This document shows positions 32,991 to 45,185 of a stretch of 64,000 bases of DNA, one piece after another. The stretch is from Dromiciops gliroides (Eukaryota; Chordata; Mammalia; Microbiotheria; Microbiotheriidae). The notes under the pieces were generated by a model. That model worked only from the letters and a program-made list of their open reading frames with translations. It had not been told where the DNA came from and ran no database searches. Location: assembly GCF_019393635.1 (NCBI RefSeq), contig NC_057863.1, positions 643,471,306 through 643,535,305 of the forward strand, read 5' to 3'. A program made the translations under genes and the position numbers. The stretch's first letter is position 1. Each line of letters opens with the position of its first letter.

Positions 32991-34360
32991 TACACCCTGT
33001 GTGATCTTGAGGGAGGCTAGACTGGAGGCCCCTGTGCCATGCCACCTTCCCCTTTCCCCCACACTAGGCTGTCCATCGAGTTACCAGTTCCTGGGCATCT
33101 CCATCTCCCTCCCCTCAATTTCCACAAGGCCAGAGCATAGAGAAAATACATTCTACCTGTATAGGCCTCAATCCCCCAAGGAGGACTATTTGGCAGAGAG
33201 GCAATAGTGTCCCCACTGAGAAGTTGACTCAAGGTCCCTCTTCTGGTTCAGCAAATCTGTGATTGTCTACTTATTTGTCCCTTGAGGGGCTCGGCTTAGA
33301 GATGAGCCTCCCAAAAATTAAAACCAACCCCACTAATCTAGGATAAGACAAGTATTGAATTGCTTCCAGGCAAGTATAGATGTTTCCAGGGGTCCCCAGC
33401 TGCCCGGAGTGACGAGGTGATCTGAGCAGGGCTTGGCAGGGAGTCAGATGGGAAGCCCCAAAGCCGCCTCTGGCTCCCATAGATGCTTGTGTGGCGTTTT
33501 CTAGCTGAAGTGCTTCCCAGCCATGACTTCCCTGGGAACTGGGGACAGATGGCTTCAGCACTGCAGAGCCCTTGGCCATGCACACTGCACCCTCTCGCAC
33601 TTGATTGGGCTACTCTTAACCGAGGAATTCAGGAATCCCATTTTTGTCTCAGGGACCTTGGCACAGGGTGCTGTGCCTGACTCGCAATACATGGTTAATA
33701 GTCGCAAGTCCCTCCTCCAGGCCTCTGGGGCTTGGATCTGCCCAGAAACCAGTCACTTCTACACCACCACGAGGTGGGGCCCAAGGAGACTGTTAGCAGC
33801 TCCTGGATGGAAAACATGGGTGGGGCTTATCGGTGGGAGGAGGCATCCTTTCTGCACTGCTCATGCCCATTCTCACCTATGCCAACCCAGGGCTCAGCTG
33901 CAGGCAGGTCCTCACACAAGTGGTATGAAGCTCAGCCCTGGTCCTCAGGGATTTCCTGTCCAACCAGAAGTGGGGTGTGCACATGGAATAAGGGATGGCA
34001 TGGAGCCTTGAACCAAGGGCTCTGCTCCAGACCTTCCAGTCGAGGTTGGGTTCAGGGCAGGCGGCACTGGGGGCTGCAGGAGTCAGGCAAAGCACAGGGA
34101 AGGTGGGACCTCCTCTGGTGCCCATAAGGCAGGCATTCTAGGCCAAGGAAACCTGCCCCCCGCTGCCTGCTAAGCCTTGGGAGAGTGAAGACCCTCTTGT
34201 CTGGGGCAGAGGGTCCATGACTGGACAAGTCAAGATGGGGCTGGCTCCAGGTGGGGCAGGGCCTACCAACAGACGACCCCCATCCCCTGCTCTCTTCCCA
34301 GCCTCTGGATATATTTGGCACCAAAAGGGGCTTGAGGACTGCTCTATCTGGAGGAATTTT

Positions 34361-34522
34361 GTGGGGGGGGGGGGGTGGGGGGGGCAATGAGGGTTAAGTG
34401 ACTTGCCCGGGGTCACACAGCTAGTAAGTGTCAAGTGTCTGAGGCTGGATTTGAACTCAGGTCCTTCTGAATCCAGGGCCGGTGCTTTTTCCACTGTGCC
34501 ACTTAGCTGCCCCCCCCCACCC
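34361..34522 (-). mobile_element. WSINE-type SINE, unit A only
   Basis: A full-length minus copy with a GAGGAATTTT target repeat. Unit B lacks it together with about 200 bp of left flank. Confidence 0.94.
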
Positions 34523-35329
34523 GAGGAATTTTTAAGGGTAACTGAGAAATCTTGTCGTTCCTTCCACCACTTAGAACTCTTCATCTGGCACCTACACACA
34601 CACACCAGTCATGGGTGGGGGACCTTGGAGATCACAGTCTAACCCCTTTTTATAGGTGGGTAAGTGACCTGTGATCCATAAAGGATCTGACTCAGAATCC
34701 AGGACTTGGTTCCACATGCTGCTGCGGGTCTCACTCTGTCTCCTAGCAGCTGGGGAGACTGGTAGTGCAAGTGAGGAAATGTGGCTGAGGTGGGTGACTC
34801 AGCTGGGCTGATCCAATGAGTGCCTGAGGCAGGCCTGTTGTGCCCGGACCTCCGGCTCCTCCTGCAGGGCCCAGCTGACACAGTAAGAGGTGACAATCCA
34901 GGGTACTGGCCTGAGACCCCCAGTTCAAAGCCCAACACCCACCCAGTTTGCTGTCCCTCAGGCATCCCATGGATTCTGGGGCAGGAGCCAGGTGGGGGCC
35001 CCAAGGTTTTCAGATCTCATGGTTTGTTCTGATGTTGCCATCAGGTCAAACCTGTTTTGGGGTGTAAGGGGCTAAAATTTTAGCTATACTGTCTAAAACC
35101 TAATGAATGGTCGCCAATAAATTAGAAGTTTTAGAGTTCAGATTTTTAAGTATTTATTAAGGAGCATAAGAATTTGGTGAAGAGAGAAAGAGGCCTAGAT
35201 TCAGCTGTCTATCTCAGGTAGCCAGCGTCTCCAGCTCCTCTCCCCCCTGAGGTCCTGGCAAACAAGAACGAGAGGGTGAGCCTCGCCGCTTCTTCATCCC
35301 ACAAGCCTCCTGTGAAACCAGGAACATCC

Positions 35330-35335
<6 letters not shown>

Positions 35336-35386
<51 letters not shown>
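35336..35386. repeat. (AC)n microsatellite inside the left LTR
   Basis: A run of about 25 AC dinucleotides sits inside the left LTR; the partner LTR at 39.3-39.7 kb lacks it. The expansion explains why this LTR is about 60 bp longer. Confidence 0.9.
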
Positions 35387-35389
<3 letters not shown>

Positions 35390-36211
35390 GCTCCAAGCTA
35401 ATTGGCTGGTAGCTTTGATAGACAGTACCCACGAGCAAACATCACTTTCTGATGCCAAGAAACTGACCTCCCAAGCCACATGGCTTACCCTCAGACGCCT
35501 TCTCCTCATAGCGGAGCTTTCCTACAGTAACTCCAGCAGGTGGTGTCACTCCAATTGTTACAGTCCCCCCTATGCTTCAAGTGAAGAAACATAGTTTCCT
35601 CACATGAAGCAATAACATTACAGATGCTTATGACTAACTAAGTAAAGGGAATGAAAAGAGAGAAAAAGAAATTGAGTGACGCATTGACAAGGCTAAAGGG
35701 GGCACTCCCCTATTAGCAGGGTGGACATCAGCAGCAGAAAAACTAGGGGGGGGCGATTCCCCTTTGTAAGCGACATTATAAACAGGTGTATACAATTGGA
35801 AAAGAAAAACAGGGGAAATGTCCATTTAGAGGTCTTTGGAAGTATTTTCTCAGATGATTCTTGGGATATCCTCTGGTGTAGGTGTGGAATGGAAGTCTTT
35901 TCATGGGTTGATGTGTGGGCTGGTAATCAAACAGGAAAACTTCCTACAAAATTGAGCTTAATACAACTTTAAAATAGCTTTGTTAATAACCAAATCAAAC
36001 AATGAGAGTTTCTCAAAAACATGTCTAAGGGAATTCAGAATCTTAGTTGTTACACATGAAACATATATTAAAACCAAAAATTGAAATATTCTTTAAAACT
36101 AATATTACTACATTCCTCTAAAACATAATATTACTATAGTCCCACAAAACTTAATTTACTACAGTCCACCTGTGGAGGGTAAATTGAGAAGACAATTGCA
36201 ATATTAATTTT

Positions 36212-36352
36212 TTTTGTGTGAGGCAATTGGGGTTAAGTGACTTGCCCAGGGTCACACAGCTAGTAAGTGTTAGGTGTCTGAGGCCGGATTTGAACTCAGG
36301 TACTCCTGACTTCAGGGCCGGTGCTCTATCCACTGTGCCACCTAGCTGCCCC
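36212..36352 (-). mobile_element. WSINE-type SINE nested in the LTR element
   Basis: A full-length copy with target repeat TGCAATATTAATTT. Confidence 0.95.
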
Positions 36353-37128
36353 TGCAATATTAATTTAAAAAATTATTTTTATCTTTGTTTCATCACCTTT
36401 TGCATCATCTGCCTAATTATCCTCATGCCATTATGAGAAATTTAAAAATCTAATATAATTGGTAACAGATGTCAAGGCCAAATTCAACACTGTATTTATC
36501 ATGACACCTGAGATAATTATGGGGGCTACCATAACAGAACAGAGAAATGATGGGATATGAGCATTCCCACACTTGAGCAATATATACTGTCCATGCAGTA
36601 TGCCAGGCTTAAAATAGGTGGATGGGATATACGTCTATGCCACCGAACATATTGGAGGAAACTGAGTCAGACTTAATCAGATGCATGGGATTGAAACGTC
36701 CATGGCATCAGGCATATAAGAGGGGGCATAGAAGCCAGGTGTAGAATGAGATGAAAACTTCTAGTCATCTGTACAATACTGTGGGGAAAAATTCAACCAA
36801 GAGAAACCAACCTCATTGTTTGTCAAAGCCATTCCATCGGCCGTACCTTGACTTCATGCATGTCTCCCCTCATGTGACAGTTCAATATCTGCTCCTGCAT
36901 GTATTCCTCTTGTGATCGGGATGGCATCCTGGCCAACTGGCATCTGATAACTCGAATGAAGGCAATTAATTCTTAAATGATAATCCAGGTCTCATATGGA
37001 TTTTAAAATTGAGGATAATAATGATTGCAAAAAGATGTGATGTACCTTGATTCGATATAATTATAAAATTATGCAATAATTTAAAATAATACCTCCTTTT
37101 TTTTTTTACTCAGTATACAATTACTTTT

Positions 37129-37289
37129 TTTGTTGTTTGTTTGGGTTTTTTTTTTCCTGGCAATGAGGGGTTAGAGTACTTGCCCAGGGTCACACAGCTA
37201 GTAAGTGTCAGTGTCCAAGGCTGGATTTGAACTCAGGTAGCTCCTGAATCCAGGGCCGTGCTTTATCCACTGCGCCACCTACCTGCCCC
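37129..37289 (-). mobile_element. WSINE-type SINE nested in the LTR element
   Basis: A minus copy with many small indels. The target repeat around GTATACAATTACTTTT is seen on both sides. Confidence 0.92.
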
Positions 37290-38762
37290 GACTAAGTATA
37301 CAATTACTTTTATGAAAAATCAGAGCATATTTAAATACAAGTTAAAACACAACACAATCTTAAAAGAAGTAAAAATAGTTACAAAAAGAAGCCCTAGCTA
37401 TTGAATTGAAAATGTAGGTGCAATAGCAGAAAAAGAAACCCTTATGGAGCATTTAAGCTGACTTTTTAGAAAATTAAAAATATTTTAATATCTAACATAC
37501 TCAAGATAGGCATATTATTATATTATACAATATATCCCTATTTATGGCAATAATAAATTAGATTACATTAATTGAGAAAAAAATTAGCAAATATTCCCTC
37601 TTTTAAAAAATATGCTTATCAAAAAACAATACTTCAGAGAATCAATTTACACTTGCCATGGCAACCAATTTGTCAGGGAAATGCTTTTATAGAATTTGAT
37701 CAAATAATCAGTTGAAAAACAAACAAACAATCTAGAATATGAATAGCACAATACTCCAGAATTAACATTGTATTATGAAAATCAAAACCATCTGCATTGT
37801 TTCAAAAATAGAGATAAATTAATAAAGCAAAATACCATGGAAGAATAAAAGACAATGAAATTCTAACTGGGGAAATCTAAAATGAATATGAACTTAATAT
37901 TGATAAGAGTAATACAAAAATAGAAATTTGATCACATGAATATAAAAACTTTTACAAATATTCTTTTGTTAAAAAAAGCTAGTATAAACCACAAGCTTAA
38001 AAGCATGAAAGATCCTATGTAAAATAAAACCCATACCATTGATTTCAAAATGTAGATGTAATAGCATAGGAAACCCTATGTAACCTCTGAACTGACAGTA
38101 TTTCTCTGAGTACTGAGTTTATTCTGCTATCTAAAATTCCTAAAACTCTAGTAATACCATTGCTGTTTATTTCTACATTTTCTGCAAAACATGTACCCTT
38201 CCATGGCAAAAGAAGCGGAATCTTGAACTATGATGAGAGGCTTGTCTTGTACATTGGTATTCATTGTCTGTCCTTTCACAATACAAATCTTCTAAGGTTA
38301 CTAATTAAAGACAAAAAGCAGGTTAACAAATTATCAACAAAACAAGCATATCTGAATTTAAAGGGTTTTCGAAGGTTGGTTTGGGAGAACCACAGCAGGT
38401 TAGTCAGAATCACAGGCTCAGCTGGGGGAGGGCTAAAGGTTGCTTGCTCTTCTAACAGAGTAGAAACTGGAAAAGCAGGTAGAAAAAGCTGCTCATGGCC
38501 CCAAAGATCAGGACCTGAGAAAGGTGGAAGATCAAGGGGCATGGCCATGGGGAGGAGGTAGGAGGAGGTTGCCAGAGGAGGGGGAGGAGGTGGGGTCCCG
38601 AGAGGAGGGGGCAGGACCACCTCTCCCACATGGTGCACAGCCTAGGATGGACTAAGGGCAATTTGAATCAGCTTGGTGTTCCATTCAGGCCTGGGTTCCC
38701 CTTCTAGAGGCCTGGTCCCTGCCTCCAGGCATGCAAAAGAAGAGAAACAGTGTTAGAATTTG

Positions 38763-38937
38763 TACTTTTCTTTCCTTCTCCCCCCCTCCCCCGGAGGCAA
38801 TGAGGGTTAAGTGACTTGCCCATGTCATTCAGCTAGTAAGTGTCCTGAGGCTGGATTTGAACTCAGGTCACTCCTGAATCCAAGGCCAGTGCTTATCCAC
38901 TGTGCCACACTAGCTGCCCCCCCACCCCCGAGCCCAG
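38763..38937 (-). mobile_element. WSINE-type SINE nested in the LTR element
   Basis: A minus copy with target repeat GTGTTAGAATTTG. Confidence 0.92.
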
Positions 38938-39847
38938 GTGTTAGAATTTGAAAAAGAAGTAAAGGAGTCAGAGGTTTTCTCTGAAAAGGCATTGTTCAGG
39001 GGGGGGTGAGGGGGGCGCAGAGATATTTATATTCCCTTGTGTGAGCAACTTGCTTGCTTTCTAACAAAGATAAAAATAGAAAATCAACAAAACAAAAGCA
39101 TTAACATGATCTTATCCCCCATTTGTCTGGTTAAACAGACTAAAATCAGAAACAGGGTACTTAGGGAGCTGAAAAAACCCATTTGGAAAATTTAAAGGGA
39201 AAACAGCCGGTACTAGCAGTACTTTGGAGTTTAAAGGGACAGGGTGGGGGAAATTTCTTACCCAATGGAAAGATCAGAAGGATGGAGGTTCAGTTTTCCT
39301 CTTTATGGTCAGCCATCTATAAGGGGCTAAAATTCTAGCTAACTGTCTAAAATCTAATGAAGCTTTAGCAATAGTTTAGACTGTTTAAGCACTTATTAAG
39401 GAGCATAGAATTTGTGAGGAGAAAGAGGCCTAGATAACTTCATCTATCTATCTAAAGGAGGCCAGCATTTCAGCTCGACTCGAACCCCCGAGGTCCTGGG
39501 CAAAAGAGAGAACAAGAGCTTCCCCCTTCTTCGTCCCAAAGCCTCCTGTGAAACCAAACGCAGGGTCCTCCAAACACGCAAAGCTCCAAGCTAATTGGCT
39601 GTAGGGTTTGATAGACGTAACCCATGAACAAACATCACTTCCTGACGCCAAAAAAATAACTCTCCAAGCCATATGGCTTGCCCTCAGATGCACTTCTCGT
39701 GGCGAAGCTATCCTATAGTAACTCTCCAGCAGGTGGTGTCACTCCAATTGTTAGCAGGGGGCACAGAGAGAGAAACTGAGCGCCCTAAAGAAGCAGAATT
39801 AGCCCTGATGTCAGTGGTAAACATCTGACTGCAACTGGTGATTTCTT

Positions 39848-39996
39848 TTTTTTTTTGGTGGGGCAATTGGGGGTGAAGTGACTTGCCCAGGGTCACACAG
39901 CTAGTAAGTGTTAACTGTCGGAGATCGGCATTGAACTCAGGTTCCTCCCGACTCAGGGCTGGTGCTCTATCCACTGCGCACCTAGCCTGCCCCAAA
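39848..39996 (-). mobile_element. WSINE-type SINE, unit A only
   Basis: A minus copy with target repeat GTGATTTC. Unit B has one uninterrupted GGTGATTTCC at about 48327. Confidence 0.93.
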
Positions 39997-40972
39997 CAAA
40001 CAGTGATTTCCAAGGTAAAAGCCCAGGTGGAAGACATTTCACCAGGGCTTTTCAGAATCGAAGGTGTTTTGTCTGAGGGAAGTCATGACCCTGGACAACA
40101 GCCACTGAGGAGCCTGGGGGGAAGCAGCATGGTAGTGTACAAAGGAAGCTGACACAGGCTCCTGCGTGATGTAGACAAGACCCCTCGTATCGCTTGGGTC
40201 TTGGGGACCTCATCTAGAAAATGAGGACGACTGGACTGAGATGAAGATCAGCATGGCTGCACAGTGGAGTTGAGACCAAGGAAATGGTGGGGCACTCTCA
40301 TCCAACACAGCACATCTCCATCTGAGCCGTGCTCTGCTTGTCTCCGAGCAAGGGACATGGGGCCTCACACTCAGGAGGAAGGAGCCCTGTGAGCTAGCTC
40401 GGGAGTCAGGAAAAGGGGGATGTTTGTATGCTGCCTGCACCCCAGGGCCATAGGAAGGAAAGCATGTTGAACACTAAAGACTCATGAACCACTTGTCCCT
40501 GCACTGTTCTGGGGGTGGGAGCAGACAGAAGAGGGTTTTGTTGGTGAGGTGTACTCAAGGAAGACTGGCATCAGCTGAAATGTATTTTCAAAGAGAAGGC
40601 ACTTTTATTAATCTTTCAACATTTCTTCCTCTACCCCCTTTCAGAATCCTAAAGTAAAAATCTATCCTTTGGTTTCTTTAAAATATTTCTAAACCAAGAT
40701 GCCTTCTTCCCCACCCGCCCACCCCCCACCCCCACCAAACTAGGGAAGTACGCTTACTTGCCTCTTGGAATTAAAAAAAAAAAGCCATACACAAAGCAAT
40801 CACACTTAAAAAACTAGGGAGGAAATAAAACCACCAAAAACATGGCCTTATCTTCCCCTCACCCAACAATTTCTCATAGTTTACCACTCCATTGGGGGCC
40901 TTGTGCCCTTGTGGCAGCCAAGCAGAAGGGGGACAAAGCTGCACTGCCCACGGATGGGGGATTCTGGCTTCC

Positions 40973-43339
40973 TCAGAGGATGTTGGTGCTCTTCAACCAG
41001 GTACTCCTTGTCATCGATGGGGCTCCACATCGTGTTAAAGGCACTCGCCTGCTGCTTCGGGATATCCTTGATCAAGATGACCACCATCGCCCCCAGAAGG
41101 AGGGCTGCTATCACTGCCAGAACACCGCCAAGGCCACAGCTAGAGACAACAAAGGCTTGAGGCATAAGGATCCAGAGGCAGGGCAGATGTCCAGCACCAG
41201 GCACTTAGGCTGCTGCTCCCCTAAAACTCAAAGCCTCCTCCACAAAAAGCCAGACAGGCAAGCATTTGCAGCCCCAAAGAACAAAGCATCTCATGCAGCC
41301 AGCAGCCACAGGAGACAGGCTTCTCCTGCTCACCCTGACACTGGGTTTTTACTTACCCAGAAGGATACAGGAAGGAGGCACTAATTGTGACTTCCAAGTG
41401 CAAGAGGCAGGAACCCATGCTCAGTGTTCTCCCTCAGAAACCTCTGAGATGCTACCTCCAAGGGAGCCCCAAGCCTGCAGTACAAGCTGTCAGAGGTCAG
41501 CTCCCTCAACTCCAAAGGCACTGAGTCTGGGGCTCCCAGCAGGGGCACACAGAGCTCCATGGGGCCTTAGTGACTGGTGGAGAATTGAGGCAGAAAAAAC
41601 CAGAGCAGAGCTGGGAGGTGGTTGCCCAGAAGCCAGCCATGGTTGTTCAGCAGCTGGCACACCAGTCAGGGAGAGAATAGTGACTGCCTGTGGAATGTGG
41701 CCTGACCAGGGAGACCTGCCCACCTGGATCAGCTCTTTAGCCCTTGCTGGACTCTGAGAGCAATAGCACCTCCCAGCATGGGGCTCACCTGAGACCTCTC
41801 AAGCACAGCACAAAGGCTTCCACCTCAAAGCTAACAAGGCTCTAGCTCTGCCCCATCAAATAGACCAGGAGCTGCTTGTGTCTGCTGGTGAGGTATCACA
41901 AACGTCCTCCTGTGGAGGAAGGGCCTGGCCCAAAGAGACCAGAGACACCAAGAGCTTCAAGGGAAAAACCAAGACCCAGATGCCTCCCCACAGGACACAT
42001 AGACTCCAAAGGCAAAGCAAACCCTGTCCTCCAAACTCTGGGGATGCGCTCATGGAGGGGGTGCCTGGGATGCCCCAAGACATTTTCCCACCAAAGGCTC
42101 ATGGCTGGCATGGCACCAAGCTGCTTCATACAGTTAGTAGTATGGGCCTCTACCATACCGCACCCTTTTTAGCACATTCATTCAATGTCAGGCCTGCTGC
42201 CTTGGGGGGTCATCCAGGCTCCAGACTGACTGCCCCTTCCGTGCCCCTCTCTGATCTATTCTGTTAGCAAGGAAGGAGACTGGCAACATGAGCCAAGCCC
42301 TCCACATTTACACCAGTAAGACTAAGAGTGCAGAAGCAGCTCTCTGGGGAGGACGGAGCCAGCTTTTTATCATATACAATCAGAAAGATGTTTTCCCTTT
42401 GGTGGAATGTAGCATGACAGGATGAGACGATTTATGGGTTTGCTTGCCTGAAAGGAAGGAGAACAGAGACCGGTTGGGAAATCACACAAGAAAAACCTCG
42501 GGGCCCACCACACTGCTGGGGCCCCTCTTGTCCCCAAAGCCAATCCAGCCCTTCTACTCTCCGCCACCCATCAAGGCATGCAGTGGACCCAACAGAAAGG
42601 AGGTTGCCACCTCAGCCCAACCCTTGCAAGAGTTCTCCAGACTCACCAGAACATTTTGTCATGCATTCTTCTTGGGTCAGGTAGCTATTTTTATTGCCTC
42701 GACACCCTCCATAGATGAAATGAGCACAGGTTTTGTTCTTAGGGTCAAAGTACCACCGTGGGAAAGCTGCCCGACAAGGACCAGTAACAGCTTTGGCTGC
42801 ACAGTAGTCTGGGAACAGACAACAGGAATCACCTGTCAGCCTAGGCTTCACAAGTGACACCCCAAATTCCTGAGAAAATACAACAATCTCTCCTTGCAAA
42901 GTTAGATCCTGTCAGGCTGCCTCTCAAATCTCATTTTATAAACCACAAGATATGAATGGCATATGTGGTCAGTATCAATATCGCTGAGCCCACTCCCTTC
43001 TTCACCCACATAGAGAGATCTTCATTAGCTGGTTAGCATCCTTGACAAAAGGGCCTCACAGTGAACTACAATTGAAAGCATTCAATGCACATTTTTCTGA
43101 GGTACACATTAAATCAGTGGGAATTCCTTTTGTCTCAAAGCCCATTCAAACATAGCCAGTTCTCTATTAAGGTAAGTGGGACCTTTGGCAGACCTCCCAT
43201 GTGGGCCCGCTCCCTCCCACCAAATCTGTGTAAAAGCAAGAACCATCTTTACAAAAATGAGCTACATGTTTAATCTTAAAAGTTACTTCAAAATTGAAAT
43301 CATTTTCAGGAAATACTTCAGAATCATCCGTTGGGGGAG
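40973..43339 (-). pseudogene. SPINT2: Second copy of the SPINT2 3' half (linker, KD2, transmembrane tail), unit A
   Basis: Exon equivalents: 43339-43287 (linker), 42808-42647 (KD2, intact and identical to unit B) and 41139-40973 (helix and tail). There is no KD1 or signal exon of its own; it lies downstream of the complete gene's polyadenylation site. The helix/tail exon differs from unit B only by six one-base indels, with no substitution, so its frame is broken as written. The linker exon lacks one base at its donor. It is either the second haplotype placed in tandem by the assembler, or a real partial duplication whose KD2 could be used only by read-through and alternative splicing from the KD1 exon. 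I favour the first. Confidence 0.75.
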
Positions 43340-43397
43340 CTGAAACAAAAAAAACCATCTAAGTTGAAGAAATCTGGAACCATAAAAGAATGCTTTA

Positions 43398-43571
43398 GGG
43401 GGGCAGCTAGATGGCGGCAGTGGTCATAAGCACCGCCCTGGAATTCAGGAGTACCTGAGTTCAAATCCGACCTCAGACACTTACACTTACTAGCTGGTGT
43501 GACCCTGGGCAAGTCACTTGACCCCAATTGCCTCACTAAAAAAACAACAAACCCCCCCTCCCCCCAAAAAA
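43398..43571 (+). mobile_element. WSINE-type SINE (unit A)
   Basis: Plus copy with target repeat AGAATGCTTTA. Its partner in unit B is at 51717-51886. Confidence 0.94.
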
Positions 43572-44068
43572 GGAATGCTTTAGAAGCTAAGCAGGTCCCC
43601 CAACAGTAACTCCTAGTCAAACTCAGCCCTGATGAGCCCTGAGGCTCTGGAATAAATCACCAAAGAAAAGGCAGCAAAGAAGGTCCTAGACAGAAGTACC
43701 TTCAACACACTGTCTAGGATAACCTCCCCAGTCTCCTCCAGTCAGAAGTCTATTATCACAACTTGCAAACCACCCCTCACCCAATACACAAGCTGGTAGA
43801 ATGTTATCAATGGAAGAATTAAAAACTTTAATAGGTGACCCATGTCCTGTGCCTAATAGGTGTTACAGGGGAAGTACTTTTTCAATGTGGCAAGGTAACT
43901 CTCCCATACTGAGATAAAGAATCAATTCTCACCCTCCTCAAGAAATTCATTCTACAGATTTGACACCCCACAAAAATGCAACATACTTGAACTTATACAT
44001 AGACAGACAGCAGGAAAAAACTCAGAGACTTAGCATTAACTGGAGACTCCAATTTAAAGAAATTAGTA

Positions 44069-44270
44069 GGGTGGCTAGGTGGCCCAGTGGATAAAGCACT
44101 GGCCCTAGATTCAGGAGTACCTGAGTTCAAATCCGGCCTCAGACACTTGACACTTACTAGCTGAGTGACCCTGGGCAAGTGTCACTTAACCCCCACTGCC
44201 CCGCAAAACAAAACAAAACAAAACTTTAAATTAAAACACTTTACGAAAAAAAAAACCCAAAACAAACAAT
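44069..44270 (+). mobile_element. WSINE-type SINE (unit A)
   Basis: Plus copy with a long AAAAC-rich tail. Target repeat AAAGAAATTAGTA. Confidence 0.93.
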
Positions 44271-44399
44271 AAAGAAATTAGTAATGTGAGCCCATCTTTG
44301 CAAAATGCTGACACACAGAAAGCTTGGTTATACAATATTAACTGTGTAGAAACAGGTTCAAAATGAAGACTGTATCCCTGCAGGTTTCTCTCTTTTTTT

Positions 44400-44555
44400 C
44401 CCCTTTTTTTTCTTTTGGGTGGGGCAAATGGGGGTTAAGTGACTTGCTCAGGGTCACACAGCTAGTAATTTTCAAGTGTCTGACGGCCGGATTTCAACTC
44501 AGGTCCTCTGACTCCAAGGCTGGTGCTCTATCCACTTCACCAACTGGCTGCCCCT
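44400..44555 (-). mobile_element. WSINE-type SINE (unit A)
   Basis: Minus copy with an imperfect CTGCAGGTTTCT / CTGCAGATTTCT target repeat. Confidence 0.92.
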
Positions 44556-44619
44556 CACTGCAGATTTCTAATCAATTGATAATGAAAATTAACTGAACCC
44601 CATATGGGGCATCCTACCT

Positions 44620-44870
44620 GACAATGAAAGCAATTCTGCACAGTGGAAAGAGCACCATACTTGGAAATCGAGGAAATGCCTGGGTTCAAAACCTGGTGCT
44701 GGCACTTACAAGCTAGGGTAAAATTAATTAACCTCTCAGGCTTAATTTCTTCACCTGTAAAATGGGGCTAACAATATTTGCGCTATGGCCCCCCAAAGGT
44801 AGCCCAGGTAAGCATTTTGTTAATCTAAAGCACTGTGTAAATGTGAATTCTTATTAGTTAGTTCCGAGAA
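44620..44870 (+). mobile_element. MIR SINE (unit A); partner at 52935-53165
   Basis: GGAAAGAGCACCATACTTGG, CTGGGTTCAAAACCTGGTGC and CCTGTAAAATGGGGCTAACA are classic MIR words. Confidence 0.8.
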
Positions 44871-45009
44871 ATACACACTATTAGGTAAAATATATTACAG
44901 GGGGCAGTTAGTGGCATAGGATCAGGTTTACCTATGGCAGAGGTATGAAACACATAGTCCACAGAACTCCTGAGTGTGTCCTGAACCAGATTAAGATGTA
45001 ACTGGGACA

Positions 45010-45169
45010 GGGGCAGCTAGGTGGCTCAGTGGGATAGAGCACTGGCCCTGGAGTCAGGAGGACCTGAGTTCAAATCTGGCCTCAGACACTTAACACTTAC
45101 TAGCTGTGTGACCCTGGGCAAGTCACTTAACCCCAACTGCCTCACCAAAACAAAACAAAACAAAACAAA
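45010..45169 (+). mobile_element. WSINE-type SINE (unit A)
   Basis: Full-length copy with a perfect 16 bp target repeat AGATGTAACTGGGACA. Confidence 0.96.
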
Positions 45170-45185
45170 AGATGTAACTGGGACA

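Larger units (their letters stand above)
35063..39756 (-). mobile_element. LTR element (ERV fossil), older copy, with three nested SINEs
   Basis: LTRs at about 35063-35562 and 39318-39756 flank an internal region of about 3.75 kb, of which about 0.5 kb is nested SINEs. Direct GGGG target repeats border it. Minus orientation is inferred from the AATAAA signal inside the LTR and a purine tract next to 35563. The internal sequence matches the element at 15464-19177, and I see no recognisable gag or pol. It is degraded. The two LTRs differ by very roughly 8% in substitutions plus indels, suggesting an insertion older than about ten million years. Unit B has the empty site at about 48222. Confidence 0.85.

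Noticed and set aside
41340-41420. Candidate SPINT2 juxtamembrane exon (with partner near 49675-49735)
   Set aside because: A PPSWYPSG-like stretch recalls the human linker before the helix, but no donor/acceptor pair keeps the phase in either unit, and KD2 joins in frame directly to the helix exon.
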